DNA of 64,000 nt from Streptomyces cucumeris (GCF_024295805.1 NZ_JANCLX010000005.1:339105-403104), one strand, 5' to 3'; shown: positions 33,904-43,141, counted from the stretch's first letter. The notes: generated by a model not told the origin, from the letters alone. A program made the numbers and translations.

Positions 33904-35556
33904 ATGAGTGATTCCCCGGGGCGCCGGCAGAGGGTCCGCGACGACGACTCCGCCCGGACCAAACGGGTCGGCAGGGGCGAGGCCCTCGCCGACTGGGCGG
34001 ACGGGCGGGTGGGCCTCTTCTCGATGGCCAAGGCCAATCTGCGGAAGGTCTTCCCGGACCACTGGTCCTTCCTGATCGGTGAGATCGCCCTCTACACCTT
34101 CATCATCATCATTCTCACCGGTGTGTATCTGACCATGTTCTTCGAACCCTCGATGAACGAGGTCGTCTACCACGGCCGCTACACCCCGCTCCAGGGCATC
34201 CGGATGTCCGCGGCCTATGAATCGACGCTGGACATCAGCTTCGACGTCCGCGGCGGTCTGCTGCTGCGGCAGCTTCACCACTGGGCGGCGATCCTGTTCA
34301 TCGCGAGCATGCTCGTCCATATGATGCGCACGTTCTTCAACGGTGTGTTCCGCAAACCGCGTGAGATCAACTGGCTCTCCGGCGCCGGACTGCTGATCCT
34401 CGGCATGTTCGACGGTTTCATGGGCTATTCACTGCCCGACGATCTGCTCTCCGGGACCGGTCTGCGCTTCATGGAGGGCGCGATCCTCTCGGTGCCCATC
34501 GTGGGCACCTACATCTCGTTCTTCCTCTTCGGCGGACAATTCCCGGGCCATATCATCGTGCCCCGGCTGTTCACCGTGCACGTCCTGCTGATCCCGGGCA
34601 TCATGCTGGGGCTGCTGGCGCTGCACATGATGCTGCTCGTCTACCACAAGCACTCCCACCACCCGGGTCCCGGCCGCAGGGACATGAACATCGTGGGTCC
34701 GCCGCTGTGGCCGGTCTATGTGGCCAAGTCCGGCGGGTTCTTCTTCCTGGTGTTCGCCATCACCGCCGTGATGTCGGCCATCGCCACGGTCAATCCGATC
34801 TGGTCCTACGGCCCGTACCGCCCCGACCAGGTGTCCACCGACGCCCAGCCCGACTGGTACATGGGCTTCTCCGAGGGGCTGATCCGGCTGATGCCCGGCT
34901 GGGAGATCAATCTCTGGGGCCACACCCTCGTCCTCGGGGTGTTCATCCCGCTGATGATCTTCCCGATGGTACTGCTGGTGATCTGGCTCTATCCGTTCCT
35001 GGAGGCGTGGGTCACCGGGGACAGACGCGAGCACCACCTCAATGAACGCCCGCGCAACGCCCCGACCCGCACCGCCTTCGGCGCCGCCTGGATCGCCCTG
35101 TACATCGTGCTGCTGATCGGCGGCGGCAACGACCTGGTCGCCACCCATTTCCATCTGTCGATCAACACCATCACCTGGGCCTGCCGGATCTCCTTCTTCG
35201 TGGCGCCGGTCGTGGTGTTCGTCATCACCAAACGGATCTGTCTGGGACTCCAGCGGCGCGATCACGAGAAGGTGCTGCACGGCCGGGAGACCGGGGTCAT
35301 CCAGCGGCTGCCGCACGGCGAGTTCACCGAGCTGCACGAGCCGCTGACACCGGCCGAGCGGTACACCCTGGTCTCGTTCGACCAGTACCGGCCGCTGGAA
35401 CTGCCACCCGCGGTGGACGAGTCCGGGGTCGAGCGGAAGCTGTCGTTCAAGGAGCGGCTGCGGGTGCGGCTCTCCCGTGCCTACTTCGGTGAGTACGGCC
35501 AGATCGCCAAGCCCACGCGCGAGGAGTTCGAGCGGCAGCGGGAGCACCATCCGTAG
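33904..35556 (+). CDS. Cytochrome b subunit of the bc1 complex (QcrB paralogue, orphan)
   Basis: Membrane protein of 550 residues with cytochrome b core: TM segments from FLIGEIALYTFIIIILTGVYLTMF near 52-75, heme-ligand histidines in LRQLHHWAAILFIASMLVHMMRTFF near 121-145 and FTVHVLLIPGIMLGLLALHMMLLVYHKH near 224-251, and a Qo-site-like PDWYMGFSEG near 317-326. The actinobacterial C-terminal extension (about 440-550, soluble) is present. Normal qcrB lies in qcrCAB with cytochrome oxidase genes; here it stands alone, between bglC and a chitinase gene. S. coelicolor also has an additional qcrB elsewhere. It may substitute for the main subunit in a special condition. Confidence 0.9.
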   Translation: MSDSPGRRQRVRDDDSARTKRVGRGEALADWADGRVGLFSMAKANLRKVFPDHWSFLIGEIALYTFIIIILTGVYLTMFFEPSMNEVVYHGRYTPLQGIRMSAAYESTLDISFDVRGGLLLRQLHHWAAILFIASMLVHMMRTFFNGVFRKPREINWLSGAGLLILGMFDGFMGYSLPDDLLSGTGLRFMEGAILSVPIVGTYISFFLFGGQFPGHIIVPRLFTVHVLLIPGIMLGLLALHMMLLVYHKHSHHPGPGRRDMNIVGPPLWPVYVAKSGGFFFLVFAITAVMSAIATVNPIWSYGPYRPDQVSTDAQPDWYMGFSEGLIRLMPGWEINLWGHTLVLGVFIPLMIFPMVLLVIWLYPFLEAWVTGDRREHHLNERPRNAPTRTAFGAAWIALYIVLLIGGGNDLVATHFHLSINTITWACRISFFVAPVVVFVITKRICLGLQRRDHEKVLHGRETGVIQRLPHGEFTELHEPLTPAERYTLVSFDQYRPLELPPAVDESGVERKLSFKERLRVRLSRAYFGEYGQIAKPTREEFERQREHHP

Positions 35557-35570
35557 GCGACGACCGCATG

Positions 35571-35607
35571 GCGACGGCCCCCGGGACGCGTTCCCGGGGG
35601 CCGTCGC
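35571..35607. terminator. Bidirectional terminator between convergent genes
   Basis: A perfect 16-bp stem (35571-35586 with 35592-35607), loop CGCGT, between the cytochrome b gene and the convergent chitinase gene. Confidence 0.85.
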
Positions 35608-35634
35608 GCTGCCGTGGGTCGGCCGGTCAGCCGG

Positions 35635-36741
35635 TCAGCCCCGGTACGCGCCGAGCGCCTTGGAGAACGCGAACTCCTTCTGCTCGACGGAGCTGCAGGT
35701 GGGCGACGCGGAGTTCTGCGGACCGCCCGGGCAGGCCTTGTCACGGGTCGCGGACCACATGGACAGCCCGCCCAGCTTCTTGGACCGCGCGAAGTCGACG
35801 AGCTGCCGGGCGTCGTCCACCGTGAAAACCTCGGTGACCACGTCATTGACGCCGATCATCGGGGTCACCACGACGGTCCGCCAGGCGGCCCGGTCGCACA
35901 GCCCGAGGGCGTCCTTGAGCTGGGCCTGGGTCGCGGTGGCCGCCTCGATCGCGTACCGGCCCATGTCGCCGTCGAAGGAGGCGCCGTAGTCCATCGCCAT
36001 GATGTTGACGGCGGACACCTTCACCCCGTTCTTCTTCGCGTCGGCGACCAGCTTGACGCCGTCCTGGGTGAGCCCGGTCGGCATCACCGGCAGGGTGAAG
36101 GAGACGTCCAGGCCCGGATGGCTCTTCTGGAGGGCGGCGATGGCCTTCGCGCGGCGGGTGTTGGCGGTGGTGTCCGGCAGTGCGGCGCCCTCGATGTCGA
36201 AGTCCACCTTGGTGAGCTTGAAGGTGTCCACGGCCTTGGCGTACGCCGCGGTGAGCTGTTCGGCCGAGGTGCAGGCCACGCCCAGTTCGGAGCCGGAGGC
36301 ACCGCCGAAGGAGACCCGGACGTCGCCACCGGCCTTGCGCAGCGCGCCTATCTGGCGGGCCACGCCGTCGCCGCCGAGGTCGGTGGCCCCGCCCCACGTG
36401 GGCGTACAGCCGCCGCCCGAGGTGATGAAGGCGAGGCTGAACTCCTTGACGCCGGTCTTCTTCGCCGCGCCCACCAGGTCGAAGGCGGGCGAGAGCGAGG
36501 TGTCGACGTACGGCGCGAAGCCCGCGCCCGCCCGCGGGGTCTTCTTCTCCTTCTTGCCCTTCTTGCTCTTCGCGGCGCCTTGGTGCGCGCTCTTGGTCGC
36601 GGAGTGCTTCTTCTCGGCGACCGTTCCGGCGTTCGCCGCACCGCTGAGCGCGAACGCCGCGCAGCCCGCCACCGCGGCGGCGGCCACCGCGCCGATCACC
36701 TTGCTGGTCCGGCTCACCCTGCGACGGTGCGTAGTGCTCAT
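35635..36741 (-). CDS. Secreted GH18 chitinase-like protein
   Basis: Exported protein of 368 residues. ATG 36741 gives the signal RRRVSRTSKVIGAVAAAAVAGCAAFALSGAANA, cleaved near 41, followed by a Lys/Ala/Ser-rich basic linker (about 42-68) and a GH18 barrel. The catalytic motif is KVDFDIEG near residue 178 with Glu as acid, preceded by VRVSFGGASGSELGVACTS (the SxGG motif). It lacks a recognisable carbohydrate-binding domain, and the barrel looks small, as in actinobacterial ChiC-like or endo-beta-N-acetylglucosaminidase-like enzymes. Substrate chitin is the family default; other GH18 targets are possible. The upstream frame to 36792 has no signal and is rejected. Confidence 0.88.
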   Translation of the reverse strand: MSTTHRRRVSRTSKVIGAVAAAAVAGCAAFALSGAANAGTVAEKKHSATKSAHQGAAKSKKGKKEKKTPRAGAGFAPYVDTSLSPAFDLVGAAKKTGVKEFSLAFITSGGGCTPTWGGATDLGGDGVARQIGALRKAGGDVRVSFGGASGSELGVACTSAEQLTAAYAKAVDTFKLTKVDFDIEGAALPDTTANTRRAKAIAALQKSHPGLDVSFTLPVMPTGLTQDGVKLVADAKKNGVKVSAVNIMAMDYGASFDGDMGRYAIEAATATQAQLKDALGLCDRAAWRTVVVTPMIGVNDVVTEVFTVDDARQLVDFARSKKLGGLSMWSATRDKACPGGPQNSASPTCSSVEQKEFAFSKALGAYRG

Positions 36742-36878
36742 CAGCTGCCTGCCTTCGACGTACGGGGGTGGGGGGTTGGTGCGGGGCAGCACGCTAGTGG
36801 GACGGAAAGCGACGAGTCACCCTTCCCGGACACCGGGCACGCTTCTTATGACGCCCTTAAGGAGGCCATCGGGGGTGA

Positions 36879-38276
36879 TTAAGCCCGTGAGGTCAGCCGA
36901 CCGGTGAGGGAGCGCGCCTTCAGCCGGGCTCTGCGGCGGCTGCCGCGCCGTGCGCCCCGCCCCGTCCCGTCATCGCGCAGCGAGAGCCACACCCGCACCT
37001 CGGTACCGCCCAGCACCGAACGCCCGATGCGCAGATCACCACCGGTGGACTCGGCGACCCGGCGCACGATGTCGAGCCCGAGCCCGGTCGAACCGGGCCC
37101 GCCGTCACCGTGGCCGCGGCGGAGTGCCTCCTCCGGGTCCGCGATCCCCGGGCCCGCGTCGGAGACCAGGACGATCACGCTGTCCTCGCCGTTGTGGACG
37201 TCCACGGCGAACGCGGTGCCCTCGGGGGTGTGCCGGAAGACATTGCCGAGCAGCGCGTCGAGGGCGGCGGCGAGTTCGGGGCGGGCGACCGGGACCCGTA
37301 CGGTGCGGTCCACCCCGGCCAGCCGTACGGTGCGGTCCTGGTCCTCGGCGAGCGCGGACCAGAAGTCCATCCGCTCCCGGATCACCTCGGAGACATCGCA
37401 GCCGGAGGGGACCTGGGCCTTCTGCTGCCGCGCGGTGCGGATGATCTGGTCTACCTCGCGCTCCAACTGGGCGACGGCGGCCCGGGTCTGGTCGGCGGCC
37501 GGTCCGTCGCCGAGCGAGGCCGCGTTGAGCCGCAGCACGGTGAGCGGGGTGCGCAGCCGGTGGGAGAGGTCGGCGGCCAGCTCACGCTCCCCGGCCAGGA
37601 GCTGGACCACCCGGTCGGCCATGGAGTTGAACGCCACGGCCGCGGAGCGCAGTTCGGCCGGACCCTCCTCGGGGACCCGCACCCCCAGCTCCCCCTGGCC
37701 CAGGTCGTGCGCGGCCCCGGCGAGCCGTTTCGCCGGGCGCACCAGCCGGGTGCCCAGCCGGTCGGCGGTGGCCACGGCGCCGACGATGAGGGCGACACCG
37801 ACCCCGGCCAGCACCAGCCAGGAGGTGGTGACCCCGCTGGTGACCGTGGCACGCGGCACGAACACCTCCACCACCGCGACCTGGGCGGTGCTCAGCGCGG
37901 TGGGCTGGAGCAGGGTGTAGCCGCCGGGCGCTTCGGCGACCGAGGACCGGCCCAGCTTGCGCGCGGTGGCCACCGCGCTCCGGTCGGCCCGGGTCCTGCC
38001 GAGGTCATAGCCGCTGCCCCGGCTGCCCGGCACATCGGGGACGTGCACCGCCATCCGGCCGTCCCCGCCCGCCTGGGTGCTGGCCACGGCACGCTGAAGC
38101 CGGGCCCGTTCGGTGGTGATGGCCAGGGCCGGACCGATCTGGGCGGCCTGCCGTTCGGCGTCGGCGAACGCCCGGTCGCGGGCCAACTCCTTGACGACGA
38201 GGCCGAGCGGTACGGCGAAGGCGACCACGACCATGGCGGTGACGGCCAGGCAGACCTTGACCAGGGCCCATCTCAC
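36879..38276 (-). CDS. Membrane sensor histidine kinase
   Basis: Two-component kinase of 465 residues. It has two membrane segments (LVKVCLAVTAMVVVAFAVPLGLVV near 5-28, and TTSWLVLAGVGVALIVGAVATA near 149-170) flanking an extracytoplasmic sensor of about 120 residues. A HAMP linker follows (TRLVRPAKRLAGAAHDLGQGEL), then HisKA with the phospho-acceptor His in ADLSHRLRTPLTVLRL near 237-252, and HATPase with NVFRHTPEGTAFAVDV, DAGPGIADPEE and GSTGLGLDIVRRVAESTGG near 380-435. The GTG start overlaps the response regulator TGA by 4 bases (38273-38276), so translation is coupled. The signal is unknown. Confidence 0.92.
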   Translation of the reverse strand: MRWALVKVCLAVTAMVVVAFAVPLGLVVKELARDRAFADAERQAAQIGPALAITTERARLQRAVASTQAGGDGRMAVHVPDVPGSRGSGYDLGRTRADRSAVATARKLGRSSVAEAPGGYTLLQPTALSTAQVAVVEVFVPRATVTSGVTTSWLVLAGVGVALIVGAVATADRLGTRLVRPAKRLAGAAHDLGQGELGVRVPEEGPAELRSAAVAFNSMADRVVQLLAGERELAADLSHRLRTPLTVLRLNAASLGDGPAADQTRAAVAQLEREVDQIIRTARQQKAQVPSGCDVSEVIRERMDFWSALAEDQDRTVRLAGVDRTVRVPVARPELAAALDALLGNVFRHTPEGTAFAVDVHNGEDSVIVLVSDAGPGIADPEEALRRGHGDGGPGSTGLGLDIVRRVAESTGGDLRIGRSVLGGTEVRVWLSLRDDGTGRGARRGSRRRARLKARSLTGRLTSRA

Positions 38277-39001
38277 CGGTACTCCCGGCGCTCCCGGTAC
38301 TCCCCGCTCTGCACCGGGGGTTCCAGTTTCACCCCGACGCCGCGCAGGGTGTGCAGATAGCGGGGGCGGGCCGCGGTCTCCCCCAGCTTCCGGCGCAGCC
38401 AGGACAGATGGACGTCGATGGTCTGGTCGTCGCCGTAGGACTGCTGCCAGACCTCGGCCAGCAGTTCCTTGCGCGGCACCACGACCCCGGGGCGTCCGGC
38501 GAGGAAGGCCAGCAGGTCGAACTCGCGCCGGGTGAGGTCGAGTCCGGCCCCGTCCAGGGCGGCCTGACGGCGCAGCGGATCGACGGTGAGGCCGCCGACC
38601 CGCAGCACCCCCGAGGGCGGGGTCTCCCCGGCGGTGGCGGAGCGGGAGCGGCGCAGCACTGCGGACATCCGGGCCGAGAGGTGGGCCACCGAGAAGGGTT
38701 TGACGAGGTAGTCGTCGGCACCGTCGTTGAGCAGCCGGACGATCTCCGCCTCGTCGTCCCGCGCGGTCGCCACGATGACCGGGACGTCGGTGATCCCGCG
38801 CAGCATCTTGAGCGCCTCGGCCCCGTCCAGGTCGGGCAGGCCGAGGTCCAGGATGACGACGTCGAATCCGATCTGCGCCACCTCACGCAGCGCCTCCAGG
38901 GCGGTCCCCACGCTGCGGACGGTATGGGACGCCTCGGTCAGCTGGCGGATGAGGGCCGACCGCACGAACTGGTCGTCCTCGACGACGAGCACACTTGCCA
39001 T
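38273..39001 (-). CDS. OmpR/PhoB-family response regulator
   Basis: DNA-binding response regulator of 242 residues, partner of the following kinase. The receiver domain (1-115) has acidic DD at 9-10, phospho-acceptor Asp in VVILDLGLPDLDGAEAL near 52, conserved Thr/Ala in IVATARD and Lys in YLVKPFS near 103. The C-terminal winged helix (about 140-232) includes DLTRREFDLLAFLAGRPG and TIDVHLSWLRRKLG, as in PhoB-type proteins. ATG 39001 is preferred over the open frame to 39220. First of a two-gene operon, divergent from the gene at 39044 with only 42 bases between, so both likely share control sequences. Confidence 0.93.
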   Translation of the reverse strand: MASVLVVEDDQFVRSALIRQLTEASHTVRSVGTALEALREVAQIGFDVVILDLGLPDLDGAEALKMLRGITDVPVIVATARDDEAEIVRLLNDGADDYLVKPFSVAHLSARMSAVLRRSRSATAGETPPSGVLRVGGLTVDPLRRQAALDGAGLDLTRREFDLLAFLAGRPGVVVPRKELLAEVWQQSYGDDQTIDVHLSWLRRKLGETAARPRYLHTLRGVGVKLEPPVQSGEYRERREYR

Positions 39002-39043
39002 GAGCGGCACCGTACGCCATCCGGGTGAGGCAGGATGGGGGGA

Positions 39044-39580
39044 ATGCAACGAGGTCTGGTCCAATGCCTGGCGTGGGTGCTGGCCACGGGAGCCGCGGTC
39101 GCGCTGTCCTGGTTCGGCGTGCGCACGGTGCTGACCGGCACGGCGTACGATCCGCCGCGCGCACTGACGATCGCGGACGACGGCCGGCCGGCGACACAGG
39201 AGCGTTCCTCCTCGACCCACCAGCCCGCTCCGCCCCCGGAGTCGCCGGACGCGCAGCCCTCGTCACCGTCGCCCGACCGCTCCCCGAAGCCGCCGTCGCG
39301 CGGTGGCGAACCGGATCCCACGGTGGGGCCGACGAAGGAGTCGAAGCCGGAGGCGGGCGGGAACGTCCGCAGCTATCCGGTGCGGGGCGGCCGGGTCGTC
39401 TTCGACATCCGTGACTCCTGGGCGGATCTGGTGTCGGCCACCCCGGACAGCGGCTGGCAGATGCAGGTGTGGAAGCAGACGCAGTGGATCCGGGTGGACT
39501 TCGTCTCGGGCACGGACACCACCTCGGTCTACTGCACCTGGCACGACGGTCCGCCCAAGGTACGGGTGGACGAGCCCTGA
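39044..39580 (+). CDS. Exported or membrane-anchored hypothetical protein, 178 aa
   Basis: One N-terminal hydrophobic segment (GLVQCLAWVLATGAAVALSWFGV near 4-26) serves as an uncleaved anchor or signal. A long Pro/Ser/Glu-rich linker (about 50-105) follows, then a compact C-terminal domain of 70 residues with GGRVVFDIRDSWADLVSATP and MQVWKQTQWIRVDFVSG. ATG 39044 is preferred over 39035 because the G-rich Shine-Dalgarno ends just before. It is divergent from the two-component operon; an accessory sensor role is possible but not shown. No family is recognised. Confidence 0.72.
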   Translation: MQRGLVQCLAWVLATGAAVALSWFGVRTVLTGTAYDPPRALTIADDGRPATQERSSSTHQPAPPPESPDAQPSSPSPDRSPKPPSRGGEPDPTVGPTKESKPEAGGNVRSYPVRGGRVVFDIRDSWADLVSATPDSGWQMQVWKQTQWIRVDFVSGTDTTSVYCTWHDGPPKVRVDEP

Positions 39581-39612
39581 CCCGTGCCACGGCTCCGGTT
39601 CGCGGTCCCGCG

Positions 39613-40503
39613 TCAGTCGAAGACCTCGGGCGGCGGGGCCGGGGAGGGTGCCGCGGTGGCGTCGGTGACGGGGACCGCGCCACCGGTGAAGTCCTGCAGC
39701 GGGCGGCCGTGTTCGACCCGGGCGGGGTGCGGATCGCTCGCGGCCCGGCGGGTGAGCTCGGCCACCGGCAGTGCGCGGTCGGCGGCGAGCAGCACCGCGT
39801 TCCCGAAGCGGCGGCCGCGCAGCACGGCGGGGTCCGCGGTCAGACACACCTCGGGGAACACCGCGCGGGTGGTGGCGATCTGGGCCCGCAGATGGGCCAG
39901 TGGGGGCCCGTCGGCGACATTGGCGGCATAGCTCCCGTCGGGCCGCAGCACCCGCCGCACCTCGCCGAGGAACTCCACACTGGTCAGATGGGCGGGGGTA
40001 CGGCCACCGCCGAAGACGTCCGCGATGATCAGGTCGGCCCAGCCGTCGGGGATCCTGGCCAGCCCCGCGCGGGCGTCGGTGGAGCGCACCCGTATCCGGT
40101 CGCCGGGGTCAAGCGGCAGCTCCCGCCGGACGAACTGGACGAGCGGGGCGTCGATCTCGATGACCTGCTGGGTGGAGCGGGGACGGGTGGCCGCGATGTA
40201 ACGGGCGAGGGTGAAGGCGCCGCCGCCGAGGTGGACCGCGTGCAGCGGACGGCCGGGCGGCGCGGCGAGATCGGCGATATGGCCGAACCGGCGCTGGTAC
40301 TCGAAGCCGAGGCGGGCCGGGTCGTCGAGGTCCACATGCGACTGCGGCTTGCCGTCCAGCAGCAGGGTGAAGGCGCGCGGGTGGTCGCGGTCCGGCACCA
40401 GCTCGGCGAGCCCCCCGTCCACGGGTGCCGCGGCCGGCTCCGGGGTGCGTCCCCGGCCCGCTCCGCGCCCGTGCGCCGCTCGCTTGTGTGTGCCTTTCGC
40501 CAT
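39613..40503 (-). CDS. Spermidine-synthase-like methyltransferase-fold protein
   Basis: Rossmann-fold protein of 296 residues related to spermidine synthases. A basic N-tail precedes LHAVHLGGGAFTLARYIAATRP near 87-108 (nucleotide loop), QQVIEIDAPLVQFVRREL near 111-128 (acidic end of strand 2), then DRIRVRSTDARAGLARIPDGWADLIIADVFGGGRTPAHL near 133-171. The D-rich active site of true aminopropyltransferases (GGGDG, D-x-D) is only partly kept: GGGA replaces GGGDG. It may therefore be a methyltransferase-like or non-polyamine enzyme. ATG 40503 is chosen over 40527. It is convergent with the preceding gene. Confidence 0.8.
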   Translation of the reverse strand: MAKGTHKRAAHGRGAGRGRTPEPAAAPVDGGLAELVPDRDHPRAFTLLLDGKPQSHVDLDDPARLGFEYQRRFGHIADLAAPPGRPLHAVHLGGGAFTLARYIAATRPRSTQQVIEIDAPLVQFVRRELPLDPGDRIRVRSTDARAGLARIPDGWADLIIADVFGGGRTPAHLTSVEFLGEVRRVLRPDGSYAANVADGPPLAHLRAQIATTRAVFPEVCLTADPAVLRGRRFGNAVLLAADRALPVAELTRRAASDPHPARVEHGRPLQDFTGGAVPVTDATAAPSPAPPPEVFD

Positions 40504-40633
40504 GGACCCCAGTATGCGTCCGGCCACCGACAGCGGCCGCGGACGGTCACCGGCACCCAGGAATCGGGCCCAGGAATCGGGCCCGGGGATCAGACCCGGG
40601 AATCACGCCCGGGATCACCGGGCGTCGCCGTGC

Positions 40634-41110
40634 TCACTGGCAGCGGTCGACGGCCTCGATGGTGCGGGCCGCCTCACCGAGCGCCGCGCGCAGTTCCACC
40701 GGATCGGTGGCCACGGTGTACGCGGCGTCCGGCGGCACCAGCCAGCCGGTGCCGATGCCCGGGGGCTCGTCCGGCGCACGGGGCGGCGCCCCGCTCACCG
40801 GATCACCTCCCGGACCTGAGCCGGGCACGGCGCTTATCCGGATGCCGCGCCCGGAGGTCTGGGTGCAGGCGCTGCCCGGCAGGTCCCAGCCGTCCGCGGT
40901 ACCCGGCGGCACCAGGAAGCCGAGGGTGTCGCAGGCGGTGTCGTGCAGGACGGGACCGAGTCCGTCGCAGGCGCGGCGCAGGATGTCCACCGCCTCCAGC
41001 CCCTGCCGGGCGGGCACGGTGACCAGATCGCAGTCCTGGCGCGGCGGATGGTGATGGTGAGCGGTGCGCGGGGGATGCTGGGCAGTCGTCCGTGAGCGGC
41101 TGATGTCCAC
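40634..41110 (-). CDS. Hypothetical protein with degenerate prim-pol-like features
   Basis: 158 residues from GTG 41110, which has GGGAGG 5 bases upstream; ATG 41128 is an alternative with no ribosome site. The segment EAVDILRRACDGLGPVLHDTACDTLGFLVPPGTADGWDLPG near 37-78 resembles the short proteins around actinomycete bifunctional primase/polymerase families, and GTGWLVPPDAAYTVATDPVELRAALGEAARTIEA near 120-150 its C-terminal part. A His-rich tract follows the N-terminus. No catalytic DxD of prim-pols is seen, so activity is doubtful. It is divergent from the NsdA-like regulator. It has a distant resemblance to the gene at 50,018. Confidence 0.55.
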   Translation of the reverse strand: MDISRSRTTAQHPPRTAHHHHPPRQDCDLVTVPARQGLEAVDILRRACDGLGPVLHDTACDTLGFLVPPGTADGWDLPGSACTQTSGRGIRISAVPGSGPGGDPVSGAPPRAPDEPPGIGTGWLVPPDAAYTVATDPVELRAALGEAARTIEAVDRCQ

Positions 41111-41239
41111 TCCGGCCTCCCTCTTCATCGGGTTGCAAGGGGTTCAACGCCCGGACGGTGTCAACGGCTACGGCCGAATGCCGCCGTAAAGGATGGCAGT
41201 TCATGGCAGATCACGGGTGACATATCCCTTTTGCTGGAA

Positions 41240-41281
41240 TTCTCCCAATGGCGGGATTCTCCCAGCCGCTACGGTTCTCCC
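41240..41281 (+). repeat. Three TTCTCCC direct repeats upstream of the NsdA-like gene
   Basis: TTCTCCC at 41240-41246, 41257-41263 and 41275-41281, spaced 17 and 18 bp, the last ending 37 bases before the start codon at 41318. Regular spacing suggests a set of regulator-binding sites. The owner is unknown. Confidence 0.5.
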
Positions 41282-41317
41282 CCGCCCACCTGGCAGTACC
41301 CAAGGGAGAGGCTGCAC

Positions 41318-42670
41318 ATGACGCCGCTTCCAGACCTTCCGCCGCCCCGGCCGAACGACGCGTTCCGGCGGCTGCGGGGCCCGCTCTCCGCCGCCGAGTT
41401 CGCGGCCTCCGTGCGCCGCGCCGCGCGGGAGATCGGCGAACAGGTCTCCTGCGACGCCCGCTACATCGGCCGGGTCGAGTCCGGGGCGATCCGCTGCCCC
41501 AACTACGCCTACGAGCGCGTCTTCCGCCATATGTTCCCCGGCCGCTCACTGACCGATCTGGGCTTCGCCTCCCGGGAGTCGGTCCGCGGCCACGGCGCCC
41601 GCCACGGCGCGGGCACCCTCCCCGCGCCCGCACCCGGGGCGGGGGCGACCGTCGACGTCTTCGAGGAGAGCGAACTGCTACGCCGTGCCTTCATGACCAG
41701 TGGGGCGGCGGCCGCCGCCGTGGCCGCGACCCCGCTCGTCCCCCCGCCCCGGCGGTCCGGGCGCCGGGTGGGCGAGGCGGAGGCCGCCGCCGTGGAGGAG
41801 GCCGTGCGCCGGATCCGGGTCCTGGACGACCGGCACGGCGCGGACACCCTCTACAGCCACACCTCCAAACCGCTGAGCGCCGCCTACGCCCTGCTGGACG
41901 CGGGCGGCTACAGCCGCTCGGTCGCCGCCCGGCTCTACGCGGGCGCCGGTGAACTGGCCATCTCGGTGGGCTGGCTAGCCCATGACTCCGGCCGTCTCTC
42001 GGACGCCCGCTCGCACTACGCCGAGGCGCTGGCCACCGCGCGGGTCAGCGGGGACGCCGCCCTGGAGGCCCACGCCTTCTGCAACACCGCCTTCCTGGCG
42101 CGCGACGCGGGCCGCCCCCGCGAGGCGGTCCGGGCGGCCCAGGCCGCCCAGCGCGTCGCCGAACGGCTCTCCTCGCCGCGGCTGCTGTCCCTGCTGGCGC
42201 TGCGCGAGGCGGGCGGCTGGGCCTGGCTCGGCGACCGCGGCGGCTGCGAGACGGCCCTGCTGCGCGCCCAGACCTTGTTCGGCCGCGGCCCCTCGGACGC
42301 CGACCCCGAGTGGATGAGCTTCTACGGCGAGGCCGAGCTGGAGGGGCTGGAGGCCCAGTGCTGGTCCGCGCTGGGCGACTGGAGGCGCGCCGTGGACCAC
42401 GCGCGCCGCGCGGTCGCTCTCCAGGACCCCCATTTCACCCGCAACATCGCGCTGTTCACCACCGAGCTGGCGGGCGACCTCGCGCAGCAGGGCGCGCCGG
42501 ACGAGGCCGCCGCCGCGGCGGGCCGCGCCCTGCGGCTGATGGATCAGGTCACCTCGTCCCGGATCCGCCGCATGCTCGACGAGACCGCCCGGCGGCTCCG
42601 CCTCCACCGCGGCGAGGCCCCGGTCGCGGACTTCCTGGACCGTTACGAGACGGCCGCCCACCGGGTGTGA
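41318..42670 (+). CDS. NsdA-like TPR regulator
   Basis: Cytosolic regulator of 450 residues. The N-terminal part is like the XRE-related segment of NsdA proteins, with FAASVRRAAREIGEQVSCDARYIGRVESGAIRCPNYAYERVFRHMFP near 29-75 (a helix-turn-helix with the cysteine-bearing SGxxxCPN segment). An Ala-rich stretch (near 128-145) follows, then TPR-like helical repeats (GRLSDARSHYAEALATARVSGDAALEAHAFCNTAFLARDAGRP near 227-270; WRRAVDHARRAVAL near 358). In S. coelicolor, NsdA represses sporulation and antibiotic production; this is a paralogue by architecture, so role is inferred. ATG 41318 follows GGGAGAGG. Confidence 0.82.
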   Translation: MTPLPDLPPPRPNDAFRRLRGPLSAAEFAASVRRAAREIGEQVSCDARYIGRVESGAIRCPNYAYERVFRHMFPGRSLTDLGFASRESVRGHGARHGAGTLPAPAPGAGATVDVFEESELLRRAFMTSGAAAAAVAATPLVPPPRRSGRRVGEAEAAAVEEAVRRIRVLDDRHGADTLYSHTSKPLSAAYALLDAGGYSRSVAARLYAGAGELAISVGWLAHDSGRLSDARSHYAEALATARVSGDAALEAHAFCNTAFLARDAGRPREAVRAAQAAQRVAERLSSPRLLSLLALREAGGWAWLGDRGGCETALLRAQTLFGRGPSDADPEWMSFYGEAELEGLEAQCWSALGDWRRAVDHARRAVALQDPHFTRNIALFTTELAGDLAQQGAPDEAAAAAGRALRLMDQVTSSRIRRMLDETARRLRLHRGEAPVADFLDRYETAAHRV

Positions 42671-43141
42671 CATGCGGCGCGGGACCCCGGAAATCGCCGA
42701 CGCCGACCCGGGACCGGCCTGCCCGCCTCGTCCCGGGCAGGGCACCGCGCACCCGGACGGCACCGGATCCGTCCGCTCCTACCGGGCGCGGCGATGCCGG
42801 GCGCTCCCGTCGCCGCCCACCGTCGTACGAGGCCCCTGGAGGCGCCGGACCGCGCGGGTCGCCGCGGGCACAGCGGCATGACGTATCCGCTCCGGGGCCG
42901 CGCCGCCGGACCTTCCCGCCCCAGCGGAGGCGGTACCGCAGCACCGCGCACGACGCGGGCTCGGGCCCTGCACGCTCACGTCCGCGCCCACCGGACGCGC
43001 CGCCCGGGGACCAGCGGCCGCCATACGAGGCCGCGGCCGGAGTCACCCGAGGGGCCGGGGTGGCCGCGGCCGCCCCGAACGGCGCGGTCACCGCGACACC
43101 ACGCCCCCACCCGCCGGAGGCGGCACCCGGCCGAGCCGGGG
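42671..43141. other. Intergenic region, no gene recognised
   Basis: About 470 bases between the convergent NsdA-like gene and histidine phosphatase gene. Every reading frame is open for long stretches because of the composition, but products are Arg/Pro/Gly-rich without motif or ribosome site. Several GC inverted repeats could terminate transcription from both sides. No RNA gene is recognised. Confidence 0.4.
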
